This document shows positions 1 through 8,179 of a stretch of 64,000 nt of DNA, piece after piece. Below the pieces are notes generated by a model that saw only the letters and a program-made list of their open reading frames with translations, was not told the DNA's origin and searched no databases. Origin of the DNA: an uncultured Acetatifactor sp. GTDB lineage: Bacteria; Bacillota; Clostridia; Lachnospirales; Lachnospiraceae. The translations under genes were made by a program, and so were the position numbers. Numbering within the stretch: position 1 is the first letter of the stretch; every line of letters begins with the position of its first letter. The stretch lies in assembly GCA_934436245.1 (NCBI GenBank), contig CAKSAM010000007.1, positions 1-64,000 of the forward strand, in the 5' to 3' direction.

Positions 1-398
1 ATCTTGTTGATACATACGATAACGGGAAGCTTTAATTCCAGGGCCTTACGGAGTACGAATTTAGTCTGGGGCATAGCGCCTTCGAAAGCATCCACTACCA
101 GGATAACACCGTTTACCATTTTCAGGACACGTTCTACTTCACCGCCGAAGTCTGCGTGACCCGGGGTGTCGATGATGTTGATCTTGGTCCCCTTATACAT
201 AACAGCAGTGTTCTTGGACAGAATGGTGATACCGCGCTCACGCTCGATATCGTTGGAGTCCATGACACGTTCTGCAACTTCCTGATTTTCGCGGAATACA
301 CCGCTTTGTTTTAACAGCTCATCCACCAGAGTGGTTTTACCATGGTCTACGTGAGCGATGATCGCAACGTTTCTGACATCTTCTCTTTTTTGTCTCAT
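1..398 (-). CDS. typA: GTP-binding ribosome-associated protein TypA/BipA, N-terminal part
   Basis: This is the first ~132 residues of a translational GTPase of the TypA/BipA family, which binds ribosomes and helps subunit assembly and stress adaptation. The translation opens with the G1 loop AHVDHGKTT (about residues 15-23), followed by the switch I motif ERERGITI, the G3 motif DTPGH, and the first residues of the G4 motif (INK) at the window edge. The ERERGIT form together with the very short N-terminus before G1 separates TypA from EF-G, LepA and IF2. The start ATG (complement of 396-398) has an AAGGCAAGG-type ribosome site. The gene is cut by the window edge, so domains II-V are not visible. 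Confidence 0.93.
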   Translation of the reverse strand, partial: MRQKREDVRNVAIIAHVDHGKTTLVDELLKQSGVFRENQEVAERVMDSNDIERERGITILSKNTAVMYKGTKINIIDTPGHADFGGEVERVLKMVNGVILVVDAFEGAMPQTKFVLRKALELKLPVIVCINK

Positions 399-509
399 AA
401 AAATCCTTGCCTTTCTAAAATGCGTGGAACTTGCGAAAATTACGGCAGATTTGTCGAGCGCCGTTATTTTTCGTTAATGAAATTATTGACCCATTTTTCA
501 AACTGTTTC

Positions 510-538
510 AGTATAGCACTTATCCATTCCAGGTGCAA
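510..538 (-). promoter_or_regulatory. Promoter of typA
   Basis: Read on the minus strand this is TTGCAC (538-533), a 17-bp spacer, then TATACT (515-510). It faces typA and predicts a 5' untranslated region of about 105 nt. The rest of 399-750 holds no convincing gene. An AT-rich segment near 660-690 may hold the promoter for the rightward gene, but no clear -35 was found. Confidence 0.65.
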
Positions 539-750
539 GAAAAAACCGTGTAAATTCAATGTTTTTGGTGGTTTTACATATTAAAAAGTATGGAAAAGAA
601 AGTGCTTTTGTGCGGTATTTGCCGATTTGTGCGACGCTTTCCGGTACTCAAGCGGCAAAATATAGAGTATAAATATAGAGAACTATTCAGAACTTCTGAA
701 TATTACATAAGGGAATGAAAGAGTCAGAAGATGTAGAAGGGAGAACAGAA

Positions 751-1398
751 ATGACAGATAAGGTTATTGAAAACAATCAGGTAACGGTGATGGGGGAAGT
801 GGTAAGTGATTTTTCCTACAGCCATGAAATTTACGGGGAAGGATTTTACATGGTGGATATCAAGTGCACAAGATTGAGTGACAGCTATGATATTATACCG
901 GTGATGGTGTCTGAGCGGCTGTTGGATGTGACAGCAAGCTATGTCGGAATGCTTTTGTGTGTGAACGGACAGTTCCGCTCCTATAATCGTCATGAAGAGC
1001 GCAAGAACAGGTTGGTATTGTCCGTTTTTGCGAGAGAAGTGAAATTTATTGAAGAGATGGAAGAGAGTTCAAAAACAAATCAGATTTATCTGGATGGATA
1101 TATATGTAAAGAACCTGTATACCGTAAGACTCCGCTTGGAAGAGAAATCGCAGACCTGTTGTTAGCGGTTAACAGACCGTACGGAAAATCAGATTATATT
1201 CCCTGCATATGCTGGGGACGGAATGCACGCTATGCCGAACATTTTAAAGTGGGAGAGAGATGTGCTGTCTGGGGGAGAATCCAGAGCCGTGAATATATGA
1301 AGAAACTGGATGAGGAACATGTGGAGAAGAGAGTAGCATTTGAGGTCTCCGTAAGCAAACTGGAACTGCTGGAGGAAGCACAGGAGTCCATTGTCTGA
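751..1398 (+). CDS. Single-stranded DNA-binding (SSB-like) protein with two OB folds
   Basis: A 215-residue protein that appears to contain two SSB/PriB-type OB folds. The first (about residues 8-105) begins NNQVTVMGEVVSDF and ends with VLSVFAREVKFIE. The second (about 110-205) begins IYLDGYICKEPVYRKTPLGR, has the SSB-like segment DYIPCICWGRNA, and ends in a strand resembling the end of SSB. Such proteins bind single-stranded DNA. It lacks the acidic C-terminal tail used by canonical SSB to recruit partners, so it is probably an accessory paralogue. ATG 751 is chosen over ATG 715 because GAAGGGAG lies 8 nt before it. Confidence 0.75.
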   Translation: MTDKVIENNQVTVMGEVVSDFSYSHEIYGEGFYMVDIKCTRLSDSYDIIPVMVSERLLDVTASYVGMLLCVNGQFRSYNRHEERKNRLVLSVFAREVKFIEEMEESSKTNQIYLDGYICKEPVYRKTPLGREIADLLLAVNRPYGKSDYIPCICWGRNARYAEHFKVGERCAVWGRIQSREYMKKLDEEHVEKRVAFEVSVSKLELLEEAQESIV

Positions 1399-1503
1399 CG
1401 ACAAAATATTGCAAATTTTTACAGAATATGGTATAAAGGAATGCATAGACATTAGCAACTGCGAAACAGGTACGGCATACGCAGATAGACCATGAGGTGT
1501 GGA

Positions 1504-2001
1504 ATGGCAAAGGGATGCATCTATATTTATACCGGCGATGGCAGAGGCAAATCACCGGCAGCAATCGGAAGGGCGGTACAGGCAGCTGTAGAGGGAAAAA
1601 GAGTTGTTATTATTCAGTTCCTGAAAGGAAAGGGATTGAAGGATTCAGATTTCCTGCGCAGGATGGAACCTGAGATCAAGTTATTCCGTTTTGAGAAATC
1701 TGACGGCAATTTTGCGGAATTATCTGAGGAAAAGAAGCAGGAAGAAATTCAGAATATCCGCAATGGAATCGGATTTGCTAAAAAAGTATTGACAACAGGG
1801 GAATGCGATCTTTTGATCCTGGATGAAGTACTTGGCCTTCTGGAGAAGGACATTATCACAGAAGATACGCTGAAGGGACTTCTGGAATGCCGGGGGGATA
1901 CGGATGTGATCCTGACAGGAATTACGTTGAAGGATGAAATCTGTGTTCTTGCAGATGAAGTATCCAAGATAGAAACAGTAAAATTCAAGGTCTGGGATTG
2001 A
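1504..2001 (+). CDS. cobO: Cob(I)alamin adenosyltransferase (BtuR/CobO type)
   Basis: A 165-residue enzyme expected to move the 5'-deoxyadenosyl group of ATP to reduced corrinoid, giving adenosylcobalamin. The N-terminus carries the family P-loop TGDGRGKSPAA (about residues 10-20). Most members read GNGKGKTTAA, so the KS-P version is a mild variant. A strand resembling Walker B (LLILDEVLGLL) and the closing segment VILTGITLKDE also fit the family. The length is at the short end for BtuR/CobO. ATG 1504 follows GAGGTG. No other cobalamin gene is nearby, so it may serve salvage. Its stop codon overlaps the -35 box of the dapA promoter. Confidence 0.85.
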   Translation: MAKGCIYIYTGDGRGKSPAAIGRAVQAAVEGKRVVIIQFLKGKGLKDSDFLRRMEPEIKLFRFEKSDGNFAELSEEKKQEEIQNIRNGIGFAKKVLTTGECDLLILDEVLGLLEKDIITEDTLKGLLECRGDTDVILTGITLKDEICVLADEVSKIETVKFKVWD

Positions 2002-2026
2002 CAGTAGCATAGGTTGATGCTATCAT
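1998..2026 (+). promoter_or_regulatory. Promoter of the dapA leader
   Basis: TTGACA at 1998-2003, 17-bp spacer, TATCAT at 2021-2026. The -35 box overlaps the stop codon of the upstream gene. Transcription would begin near 2033, a few bases before the riboswitch. Confidence 0.8.
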
Positions 2027-2039
2027 GATTATATATTTC

Positions 2040-2207
2040 AAAGATAGAGGTTGCGTTTTTCAAGAGTATTTTTTCGGAGGTAACAGGTACCGTGGAAGGA
2101 AAAAGAAAGGGGAACACGCCGAAAGATAGGATATCCTGTATATGTTATCTTGGGCATACGTTTAAGAAGCGTATGACTGTCATCTCGTAAGCAGATGGGG
2201 CGCTATC
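2040..2207 (+). promoter_or_regulatory. Lysine riboswitch (L box) aptamer
   Basis: The segment keeps the conserved stretches of the L-box aptamer in order. These are GATAGAGGTTGCG and TTCAAGAGTA at the 5' side, AAAGGGGAACACGCCGAAAG in the middle, then GGCATACG...CGTATGACTGTCATCTCGTAAG..., and finally GGGGCGCTATC, which pairs with the opening GATAGAGGT-type strand to close P1. In this family lysine binding stabilises the aptamer and lets the downstream terminator form. The element controls dapA. Confidence 0.93.
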
Positions 2208-2227
2208 AAATAAGCTTGGATAATCAG

Positions 2228-2255
2228 CGCCAGCGCCATTGTGCGCTGGCGTTTT
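2228..2255 (+). terminator. Riboswitch-controlled terminator before dapA
   Basis: CGCCAGCGC (2228-2236) pairs perfectly with GCGCTGGCG (2243-2251) across a 6-nt loop and is followed by TTTT. It lies between the L box and the dapA ribosome site, the standard expression platform for lysine-dependent attenuation. Confidence 0.88.
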
Positions 2256-2272
2256 GCAAATGGAGGAAACAT

Positions 2273-3157
2273 ATGGCTATTTTTAAAGGAGCAGGCGTGG
2301 CAATCGTCACACCAATGAATGCAGACGGATCTGTGAATTATGACAAGTTCGGAGAACTGATCGAGTACCAGATCGCAAACGGCACAGATGCAATTATTGT
2401 ATGTGGTACGACAGGTGAATCATCTACCCTGACTCATGAGGAGCATCTGGATACTATCAAATACTGTGTGGACAAAGTAGCGAAGAGAATCCCCGTAGTG
2501 GCAGGTACCGGTTCAAATTGTACCGAGACTGCGGTATATCTGTCTCAGGAAGCAGAGAAATATGGCGCAGACGGCATTTTGCTGGTAAGTCCCTACTATA
2601 ATAAAGCAACCCAGAAGGGACTGTACCGTCATTTCCGTACGGTTGCAGAAGCAGTAAAAGTACCTGCTATTTTATATAACGTACCCAGCCGTACCGGTTG
2701 TAATATTCTGCCGGAGACCATTGTGAAGCTGTGTAAGGATGTGGAGAACATCGTAGGTGTGAAGGAAGCCAGCGGCAACATCAGCCAGATTGCGCATCTG
2801 GCAGCTATCGGTCAGGGCGTCGTGGATATCTATTCCGGCAATGATGACCAGATCGTACCTATCCTGTCTCTGGGCGGTATCGGAGTTATCTCCGTACTTT
2901 CCAATGTGGCACCTACACAGACTCATGAAATCTGCCAGAAGTTTTTTGATGGAGATGTGGCAGGCAGCCGTCAGATGCAGTTAGATGCCATGGATCTGTG
3001 CAATGCACTGTTCTGCGAAGTGAACCCGATCCCGGTGAAGACAGCACTGAACATGATGGGAATGGGAGCCGGAGCGTTCCGTATGCCTCTGTGTGAAATG
3101 GAAGAGGCCAATGCCAGGAGGCTTGAAAAAGCCTTGAAGGATTATGGTATCCTGTAG
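2273..3157 (+). CDS. dapA: 4-hydroxy-tetrahydrodipicolinate synthase
   Basis: A 294-residue TIM-barrel aldolase that condenses pyruvate with aspartate semialdehyde, the first committed step to diaminopimelate and lysine. Visible features are GTTGES near residue 45, Tyr135 in ILYNVPSRTG and the Schiff-base lysine in VGVKEASGN (about residue 164). The length is typical. ATG 2273 follows TGGAGGAAACAT. An in-frame ATG at 2195 is rejected because it lies inside the riboswitch and the extra residues are unlike the family. The gene is under lysine riboswitch control, and dapB follows 170 bp later. Confidence 0.97.
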   Translation: MAIFKGAGVAIVTPMNADGSVNYDKFGELIEYQIANGTDAIIVCGTTGESSTLTHEEHLDTIKYCVDKVAKRIPVVAGTGSNCTETAVYLSQEAEKYGADGILLVSPYYNKATQKGLYRHFRTVAEAVKVPAILYNVPSRTGCNILPETIVKLCKDVENIVGVKEASGNISQIAHLAAIGQGVVDIYSGNDDQIVPILSLGGIGVISVLSNVAPTQTHEICQKFFDGDVAGSRQMQLDAMDLCNALFCEVNPIPVKTALNMMGMGAGAFRMPLCEMEEANARRLEKALKDYGIL

Positions 3158-3185
3158 GCTGGAAATAGAGAGCAAGAGTGGAAGA

Positions 3186-3226
3186 ATCCCGCCTGTGAAA
3201 TTTTTATCATGGGCGGGATCTTTTTT
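3186..3226 (+). terminator. Terminator after dapA
   Basis: ATCCCGCC (3186-3193) pairs with GGCGGGAT (3212-3219), followed by C and six T. It suggests that dapB is at least partly transcribed from its own promoter. Confidence 0.8.
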
Positions 3227-3326
3227 CAAAAAAGTACCGATTCATAGTGCGTTTTGCAAATGGATATGTGGGGATCTGAATCGTTACTTAAAATCATAAT
3301 AGAAGAATAGATAGGAGAAAAGAAAA

Positions 3327-4091
3327 ATGGTAAAAGTAATCATGCATGGATGTAACGGTAAAATGGGACAGGTGATCAGCGGACTGATCGCAGCAGATCC
3401 CGATATGGAACTTGTGGCTGGAATTGATGCCAGAGATGACGGACATAATCCTTATCCGGTGTTTACAGACATTGAAGAATGTGATGTAACAGCGGATTGC
3501 ATTATTGATTTCTCAGCGGCAGTGGCGGTAGACAAGCTGTTGGATTACTGCGTAGAGAAGAAAATACCCTGCGTACTGTGCACTACCGGTCTGTCCGAGG
3601 CACAGCTGGCGAAAGTAGACGAAGCCGCAAAACAGGTGGCCATCTTAAAATCCGCCAACATGTCCCTGGGTATTAATCTGATGCTAAAGCTGTTGAAAGA
3701 AGCAGCCGGAGTACTGGCAAACGCAGGCTTCGATATGGAGATCGTGGAGAAGCACCACAATCTGAAACTGGATGCGCCTAGCGGCACAGCGCTGGCACTG
3801 GCAGATTCCATCAACGAAGAATTTAATGGTGAATACGAATACGTCTACGACCGTAGCACACGCAGAGAACGCAGACCCAAGAAAGAGATCGGCATCAGCT
3901 CCGTCAGAGGCGGCACCATCGTCGGCGACCACGATGTTATCTTTGCCGGAGCAGACGAAGTCGTTACGTTCTCTCACACCGCATACTCCAAGGCGGTCTT
4001 TGGCAAAGGCGCCGTACAGGCAGCCAAATTCCTGGCAGGTAAGTCCGCCGGCATGTACAACATGTCTGATGTTATCAATGCAGCGATGTAA
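3327..4091 (+). CDS. dapB: 4-hydroxy-tetrahydrodipicolinate reductase
   Basis: A 254-residue NAD(P)H-dependent reductase of the lysine/diaminopimelate pathway, acting on the product of DapA. The N-terminus has the nucleotide-binding GxxGxMG pattern (HGCNGKMGQ, residues 7-15). The catalytic region EKHHNLKLDAPSGTA (around residue 142) contains the histidine pair and the substrate-binding lysine. GGTIVGDHDVIF and the ending KSAGMYNMSDV also fit the family. ATG 3327 is preceded by GATAGGAGAAAAG. It lies downstream of dapA but is separated from it by a strong terminator. Confidence 0.96.
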   Translation: MVKVIMHGCNGKMGQVISGLIAADPDMELVAGIDARDDGHNPYPVFTDIEECDVTADCIIDFSAAVAVDKLLDYCVEKKIPCVLCTTGLSEAQLAKVDEAAKQVAILKSANMSLGINLMLKLLKEAAGVLANAGFDMEIVEKHHNLKLDAPSGTALALADSINEEFNGEYEYVYDRSTRRERRPKKEIGISSVRGGTIVGDHDVIFAGADEVVTFSHTAYSKAVFGKGAVQAAKFLAGKSAGMYNMSDVINAAM

Positions 4092-4153
4092 TTACCTGGT
4101 AGAGTCATGAACTGACGAAGTGGATGGATGTCATGGCGATGATGTTTGTCGTA

Positions 4154-4321
4154 GAGTGTTGACATTTTCTTGAAAAGTGTTGAAGAACAGGGTGGAGCAA
4201 ACACGATGTTTGCGACAGCCAAGCCATGTGTGCATGGCTTTTGGCGCACACGGATGGCGCGTGTAGGCGTGCCCGTGTTAAGTAGAACAACTGAATCACT
4301 TTTCCTAGAAAATTCACACTC
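4154..4321. repeat. Multi-armed hairpin element 1
   Basis: A long composite stem encloses three side hairpins. Outer pairs are GAGTGT (4154-4159) with ACACTC (4316-4321), ATTTTCT (4164-4170) with AGAAAAT (4307-4313), and AAAAGTG (4173-4179) with CACTTTT (4297-4303). Inside lie GCAAACA-CGA-TGTTTGC (4197-4213), a nested arm closed by GCCAA/TTGGC with GCCATG/CATGGC (4218-4245), and an arm closed by CACGG/CCGTG (4249-4277). No gene is present here. The middle arm is followed by a short T run and might also act as a terminator for dapB. Confidence 0.7.
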
Positions 4322-4385
4322 GGAGACATTACATCGAGACATGGTATCCGTACGCTTCGTGAACTAACATAGAAAGGTGAATTTC

Positions 4386-6338
4386 ATGAACGAAATGGAA
4401 CAGAAGGTTCTAAAGACCCTCTCACACCAATATAAAACACAAGCGGCAGCCTCCACGGAGATCATCAACCTCCAGTCCATCCTGAACCTCCCCAAAGGCA
4501 CCGAACACTTCCTCACTGACATCCACGGCGAATACGAGCAGTTCAATCACGTCTTAAAGAACGGTTCCGGTTCCGTACGCCGTAAGATCGATGAAGAATT
4601 CGGCAATACCATCAGCAGTAAGGACAAAAAAAGTCTGGCAACCCTCATCTATTATCCGGAGAGCAAGCTGGAGATTGTCGAGAGAGAAGAGGACAATCTG
4701 GAAGACTGGTACAAAATCTCCCTTCATCGTCTGGTACAGGTCATCAAACGTGTCTCTTCCAAATACACCCGTTCTAAGGTCAGAAAGGCATTGCCGAAGG
4801 ATTTCGCCTATGTCATAGAAGAACTTATTACAGAGAAGGAAGAAATCCAGGATAAAGAGGCATACTATAATGAGATCATACACACCATCATCCGTATCGG
4901 AAGGGCACCGCAGTTTATTATTGCCTTAAGTCATCTGATCCAACGTCTGGTGATCGATCATCTGCATATTGTCGGAGACATCTATGACAGAGGACCGGGA
5001 CCACATATTATTATGGATACTCTGTGTGAATATCATTCCGTGGATGTCCAATGGGGCAATCACGATATGGTATGGATGGGCGCAGCAGCCGGGAGCCTTG
5101 CCTGTATTGCCAATGTGATCCGCATGTCTGCCCGGTATGGAAATCTGGCGACGTTGGAGGATGGCTATGGTATCAACCTGCTGCCACTTGCCACATTTGC
5201 GCTGGAAACCTATGAGAATACCGATTGTGATGCTTTTACCATCAAGTTTAACACTGATTATAATACCAAGGATCTGGGATTGGATACCAAGATGCACAAA
5301 GCAATTGCCATATTACAGTTTAAACTGGAAGGGCAGTTGATCCTGCGTCATCCTGAATTCCATATGGAGAGCAGAATGCTTCTGCACCGGATAGATTTTG
5401 AAAAAAAGACGGTATGTCTGGATGGAAAAGAGTATCCCATGAAAGATGTGGATTTTCCTACCGTTGATCCGGAACATCCCTATGAGCTTACAGAAGAAGA
5501 GAGCAAAGTCATGATGCGGCTGCAGCAGGTATTCATGCGCTGTGAGAAACTGCAGCGTCACGTAAAATTTTTGTTTTCCAAGGGTGGTATGTATAAGATT
5601 TATAATGGGAATCTGTTGTATCATGGCTGTGTACCGCTGAATCCGGATGGAAGCTTCCGGCAGGTGGATATCTGTGGGAAAAAATATTACGGAAAAGCAT
5701 TGTATGATATTCTGGAATATTATGCCAGAAGGGGCTATTATGCCAAGGAAGCCAAAGAGCGTGCCCTGGGGCAGGATATGATCTGGTATATCTGGGCAGG
5801 CCCCGGTTCTCCGGTGTTCGGCAAGGCGAAAATGGCCACCTTTGAACGGTATTTCCTGGAGAACAAGGAGACTCATGTAGAAGAGAAGAACAGTTATTAT
5901 AAATTACTGGAAAACGAAGAAGTCATCGGCAGGATCCTGGAAGAATTCGGTCTGGATAAGACCGATGCCCATATCGTCAACGGACATGTACCGGTGGAAC
6001 AGATCCATGGAGAATCTCCGATTAAATGCGGTGGAAGATTACTGATCATTGATGGCGGATTTTCCAAGGCATATCAGAAAAAGACAGGAATTGCCGGGTA
6101 TACGTTGGTGTGCAACTCCAGGGGGATGCGGCTGGTGGCCCACGAGCCGTTTGAATCTACTGAGGCGGCCATATTAAAGGAATCTGATATTTTTTCAGAT
6201 TCCATTGTGGTGGAGAACTTCCCCCACAGAAAGCTTGTGGCAGATACAGATACCGGTAAGGAGATCCAGGAGAACATTTTTTATCTGGAAGAACTCCTGG
6301 AAGCTTACCGGGAAGGTACGATCATGGAAGAGATATAG
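4386..6338 (+). CDS. fbp: Class III fructose-1,6-bisphosphatase
   Basis: A 650-residue enzyme of the Firmicutes-specific class III family, which removes the 1-phosphate of fructose-1,6-bisphosphate in gluconeogenesis. It has the metallophosphoesterase-like signatures LTDIHGEYEQF near residue 40, GDIYDRGPGP and WGNHDMVWMG in the middle, and VNGHVPVE with LLIIDGGFS toward the C-terminus. The length matches the family (about 640-670). ATG 4386 follows AGAAAGGTG at 6-nt spacing; the GTG three codons earlier overlaps that ribosome site. It converges on the lipoprotein-like gene, with one base between the stop codons and no obvious terminator. Confidence 0.96.
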   Translation: MNEMEQKVLKTLSHQYKTQAAASTEIINLQSILNLPKGTEHFLTDIHGEYEQFNHVLKNGSGSVRRKIDEEFGNTISSKDKKSLATLIYYPESKLEIVEREEDNLEDWYKISLHRLVQVIKRVSSKYTRSKVRKALPKDFAYVIEELITEKEEIQDKEAYYNEIIHTIIRIGRAPQFIIALSHLIQRLVIDHLHIVGDIYDRGPGPHIIMDTLCEYHSVDVQWGNHDMVWMGAAAGSLACIANVIRMSARYGNLATLEDGYGINLLPLATFALETYENTDCDAFTIKFNTDYNTKDLGLDTKMHKAIAILQFKLEGQLILRHPEFHMESRMLLHRIDFEKKTVCLDGKEYPMKDVDFPTVDPEHPYELTEEESKVMMRLQQVFMRCEKLQRHVKFLFSKGGMYKIYNGNLLYHGCVPLNPDGSFRQVDICGKKYYGKALYDILEYYARRGYYAKEAKERALGQDMIWYIWAGPGSPVFGKAKMATFERYFLENKETHVEEKNSYYKLLENEEVIGRILEEFGLDKTDAHIVNGHVPVEQIHGESPIKCGGRLLIIDGGFSKAYQKKTGIAGYTLVCNSRGMRLVAHEPFESTEAAILKESDIFSDSIVVENFPHRKLVADTDTGKEIQENIFYLEELLEAYREGTIMEEI

Positions 6339-6339
6339 A

Positions 6340-6729
6340 TTATCTCTGCCCTGCTCCGGTGGCAGCATTGGTAGTAGTGCTGCCGGTGTTGTCATTACCG
6401 TTGCCAACCAGATCGTTGGTGATATCGGAGACCCCGTTTGCAGCATCCTCAACAATATTGCCTACGGTATCACCGGCTTCCCCAACAGCATTGCCAGCAT
6501 TGTCTAACAGGGAATCATTTTCCGTAGCAGCCGTTTCAGCCTCTGCAGGCTGTGTTACAGTGCTCTCCTGTGTGACAGGAGAGGAAGAGGGGGAAGGAGA
6601 AGCAGCCATGCTGCCGGAATTATTATTGTTCTTGTTGGTGCCGCAGGCAGTCGCCATACACAGGTAGACGGTAATGATACCAAGTACCAGTAGTTTTTTT
6701 CCTGATTTAGTTTTAGAATTTTTTTTCAT
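6340..6729 (-). CDS. Small secreted protein, putative lipoprotein
   Basis: A 129-residue protein with a lysine-rich N-terminus, a hydrophobic segment (KLLVLGIITVYLCMATA) and then Cys, which gives a plausible but not ideal lipobox (ATAC). The rest is low-complexity and rich in Asn, Ser, Pro, Thr, Glu and Ala, with a C-terminal part of repeated small-polar motifs (DNAGNAVGEAGDTVGNIVED). No catalytic domain is recognised. ATG (complement of 6727-6729) has GGAGG 5 nt upstream; an ATG four codons earlier lies before this site and is less likely. It probably sits outside the membrane. Confidence 0.6.
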   Translation of the reverse strand: MKKNSKTKSGKKLLVLGIITVYLCMATACGTNKNNNNSGSMAASPSPSSSPVTQESTVTQPAEAETAATENDSLLDNAGNAVGEAGDTVGNIVEDAANGVSDITNDLVGNGNDNTGSTTTNAATGAGQR

Positions 6730-6869
6730 AATGTCCTCCATTTCAAGTTGCTCCACTATAGGAATATTCAGTCCGGAGTATTGGAGACCGGCTTGAGGGT
6801 AGTATGTGCGGTTAGCTGAAAAATATTCAAAAAAACAAATGGAAAACATTCGAGGAAACGAGGAAACAG

Positions 6870-7649
6870 ATGGAATTTCGACCTTGTATTGACATTCACA
6901 ACGGAAAAGTAAAACAGATTGTCGGAGGAAGCCTGAAAGACTTCGGCGACCGGGCACAAGAGAATTTTGTCTCTGAACAGGATGCTGCTTTTTATGCAAA
7001 ACTTTATCGGAAAAATGAATTAAAAGGCGGACATATTATTTTATTGAATGCGTTGGACAGCCCTTATTATGAAGCAACCAGGGAACAGGCACTGGCAGCC
7101 TTGCGCGCATATCCGGGAGGACTTCAGGTCGGTGGCGGTATTACGGCAGAAAATGCAAAGGAGTATCTGGTGGCCGGAGCTTCCCATGTGATCGTGACCT
7201 CTTATGTGTTCCGGGGAGGACGGATTGATTACGACCGATTGGATAAGCTGGTCCGTGTAGTGGGAAAACAGCATCTGGTGCTGGATGTCAGTTGTAAACG
7301 TGTGGGAGAGAAGTACCTTGTGGTGACCGATCGCTGGCAGAAGCTGACGGAAGAAGCGGTTGATGAGGCACTGCTTGAAAAACTGTCCGCATGTTGTGAC
7401 GAATTCCTGATCCATGCCGTGGATGTGGAAGGAAGGGCGCAGGGAATCGAGCAGGAACTGGTAAAGACTATAGGAGCTTATACCGGGAATTCTGTTACCT
7501 ATGCAGGGGGTGTGCATTCCATGGAAGATCTGCTACTATTAAAAAATCTGGGGCAGAACCGGATGAATGTAACCATCGGAAGCGCACTGGATCTTTTCGG
7601 AGGCAGTATGAAATGGGAAGATGTGATGTCAGTGTGCAGTGCAAAATAG
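6870..7649 (+). CDS. hisA: Phosphoribosylformimino-AICAR-phosphate isomerase, eukaryotic-type HisA
   Basis: A 259-residue TIM-barrel isomerase for the fourth step of histidine synthesis. The opening RPCIDIHNGKVKQIVGG, with Asp8 as the likely catalytic residue, the inserted FVSEQDAAFYAKLYRKNELKG-like region, LQVGGGITAENAKEYL and AVDVEGRAQGIE resemble the fungal and plant HIS6/HISN3 form rather than usual bacterial HisA. The length (about 260 versus 240) agrees. It stands alone between a lipoprotein gene on the other strand and a cold-shock gene, with no other his gene in the window. No strong ribosome site precedes ATG 6870; CGAGGAAAC is closest. Confidence 0.88.
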   Translation: MEFRPCIDIHNGKVKQIVGGSLKDFGDRAQENFVSEQDAAFYAKLYRKNELKGGHIILLNALDSPYYEATREQALAALRAYPGGLQVGGGITAENAKEYLVAGASHVIVTSYVFRGGRIDYDRLDKLVRVVGKQHLVLDVSCKRVGEKYLVVTDRWQKLTEEAVDEALLEKLSACCDEFLIHAVDVEGRAQGIEQELVKTIGAYTGNSVTYAGGVHSMEDLLLLKNLGQNRMNVTIGSALDLFGGSMKWEDVMSVCSAK

Positions 7650-7655
7650 AACAAC

Positions 7656-7688
7656 AAAATCCGCAGGTCTATAAAACCTGCGGATTTT
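7656..7688. terminator. Bidirectional terminator between hisA and csp
   Basis: AAAATCCGCAGGT (7656-7668) and ACCTGCGGATTTT (7676-7688) form a perfect stem with A and T runs at the two ends. It can end both the rightward hisA and the leftward cold-shock transcripts. Confidence 0.88.
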
Positions 7689-7714
7689 ATTGTCTTGTTA
7701 TTCTCTGTTTATAA

Positions 7715-7915
7715 TTAAAGCCTGGTTACATTAACAGCCTGGGGGCCTTTTTCACCGTCTATCACATCGAAAGAAACTGCTGCACCCTCTTCCAGAGTCT
7801 TGTAACCTTCCATATTCAGCCCACTGTAGTGTACGAATACATCCTTGCCGGATTCATCGGAGATGAAACCATAGCCCTTCTGGTTGTTGAACCACTTTAC
7901 TGTACCTTTGTTCAT
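7715..7915 (-). CDS. csp: Cold-shock protein (CspA family)
   Basis: A 66-residue single cold-shock domain that binds single-stranded nucleic acid and melts RNA structure. It contains RNP1 (KGYGFIS) and RNP2 (DVFVHYS) and ends [10 protein letters not shown] as expected. ATG (complement of 7913-7915) follows GGGAGGT. The upstream region on the minus strand (7916 to about 8060) is AT-rich and contains the near-palindrome ACAATATTGTATACATTGT, which may be part of the regulatory 5' untranslated region typical for csp genes. No gene was found in 7916-8179. Confidence 0.96.
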   Translation of the reverse strand: MNKGTVKWFNNQKGYGFISDESGKDVFVHYSGLNMEGYKTLEEGAAVSFDVIDGEKGPQAVNVTRL

Positions 7916-8179
7916 AATAGATACCTCCCAAAAATCTTTCCTGTCATTTGCCTCATGACAATGTATACAATATTGTCTCAGCAAGTGCATCATAGCACAG
8001 CAGATAATAAAAGTAAATAGACGATTCTGTAAAAAATGCACAAAAATTTATATGCAATTCCTTCAAAAAAACAAAAAAATAAAGAAAATATTGGGAAAAT
8101 ATTACAAAATTATTAAGAAAAGATTGCTGTAAGGGCTTTCCTGTGGTAAAATGGGATGATGTTTAGCGGAGGTGACTCT

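Noticed and set aside
342..584. Rightward 80-codon open frame opposite the typA start
   Set aside because: It overlaps the 5' end of typA and its promoter, has no ribosome site, and resembles no protein.
2195..2272. Upstream in-frame start for dapA
   Set aside because: The codons lie in the lysine riboswitch and terminator; the family start fits ATG 2273.
4170..4367. 65-codon open frame between dapB and fbp
   Set aside because: It coincides with the multi-armed hairpin element and has no family resemblance or good ribosome site.
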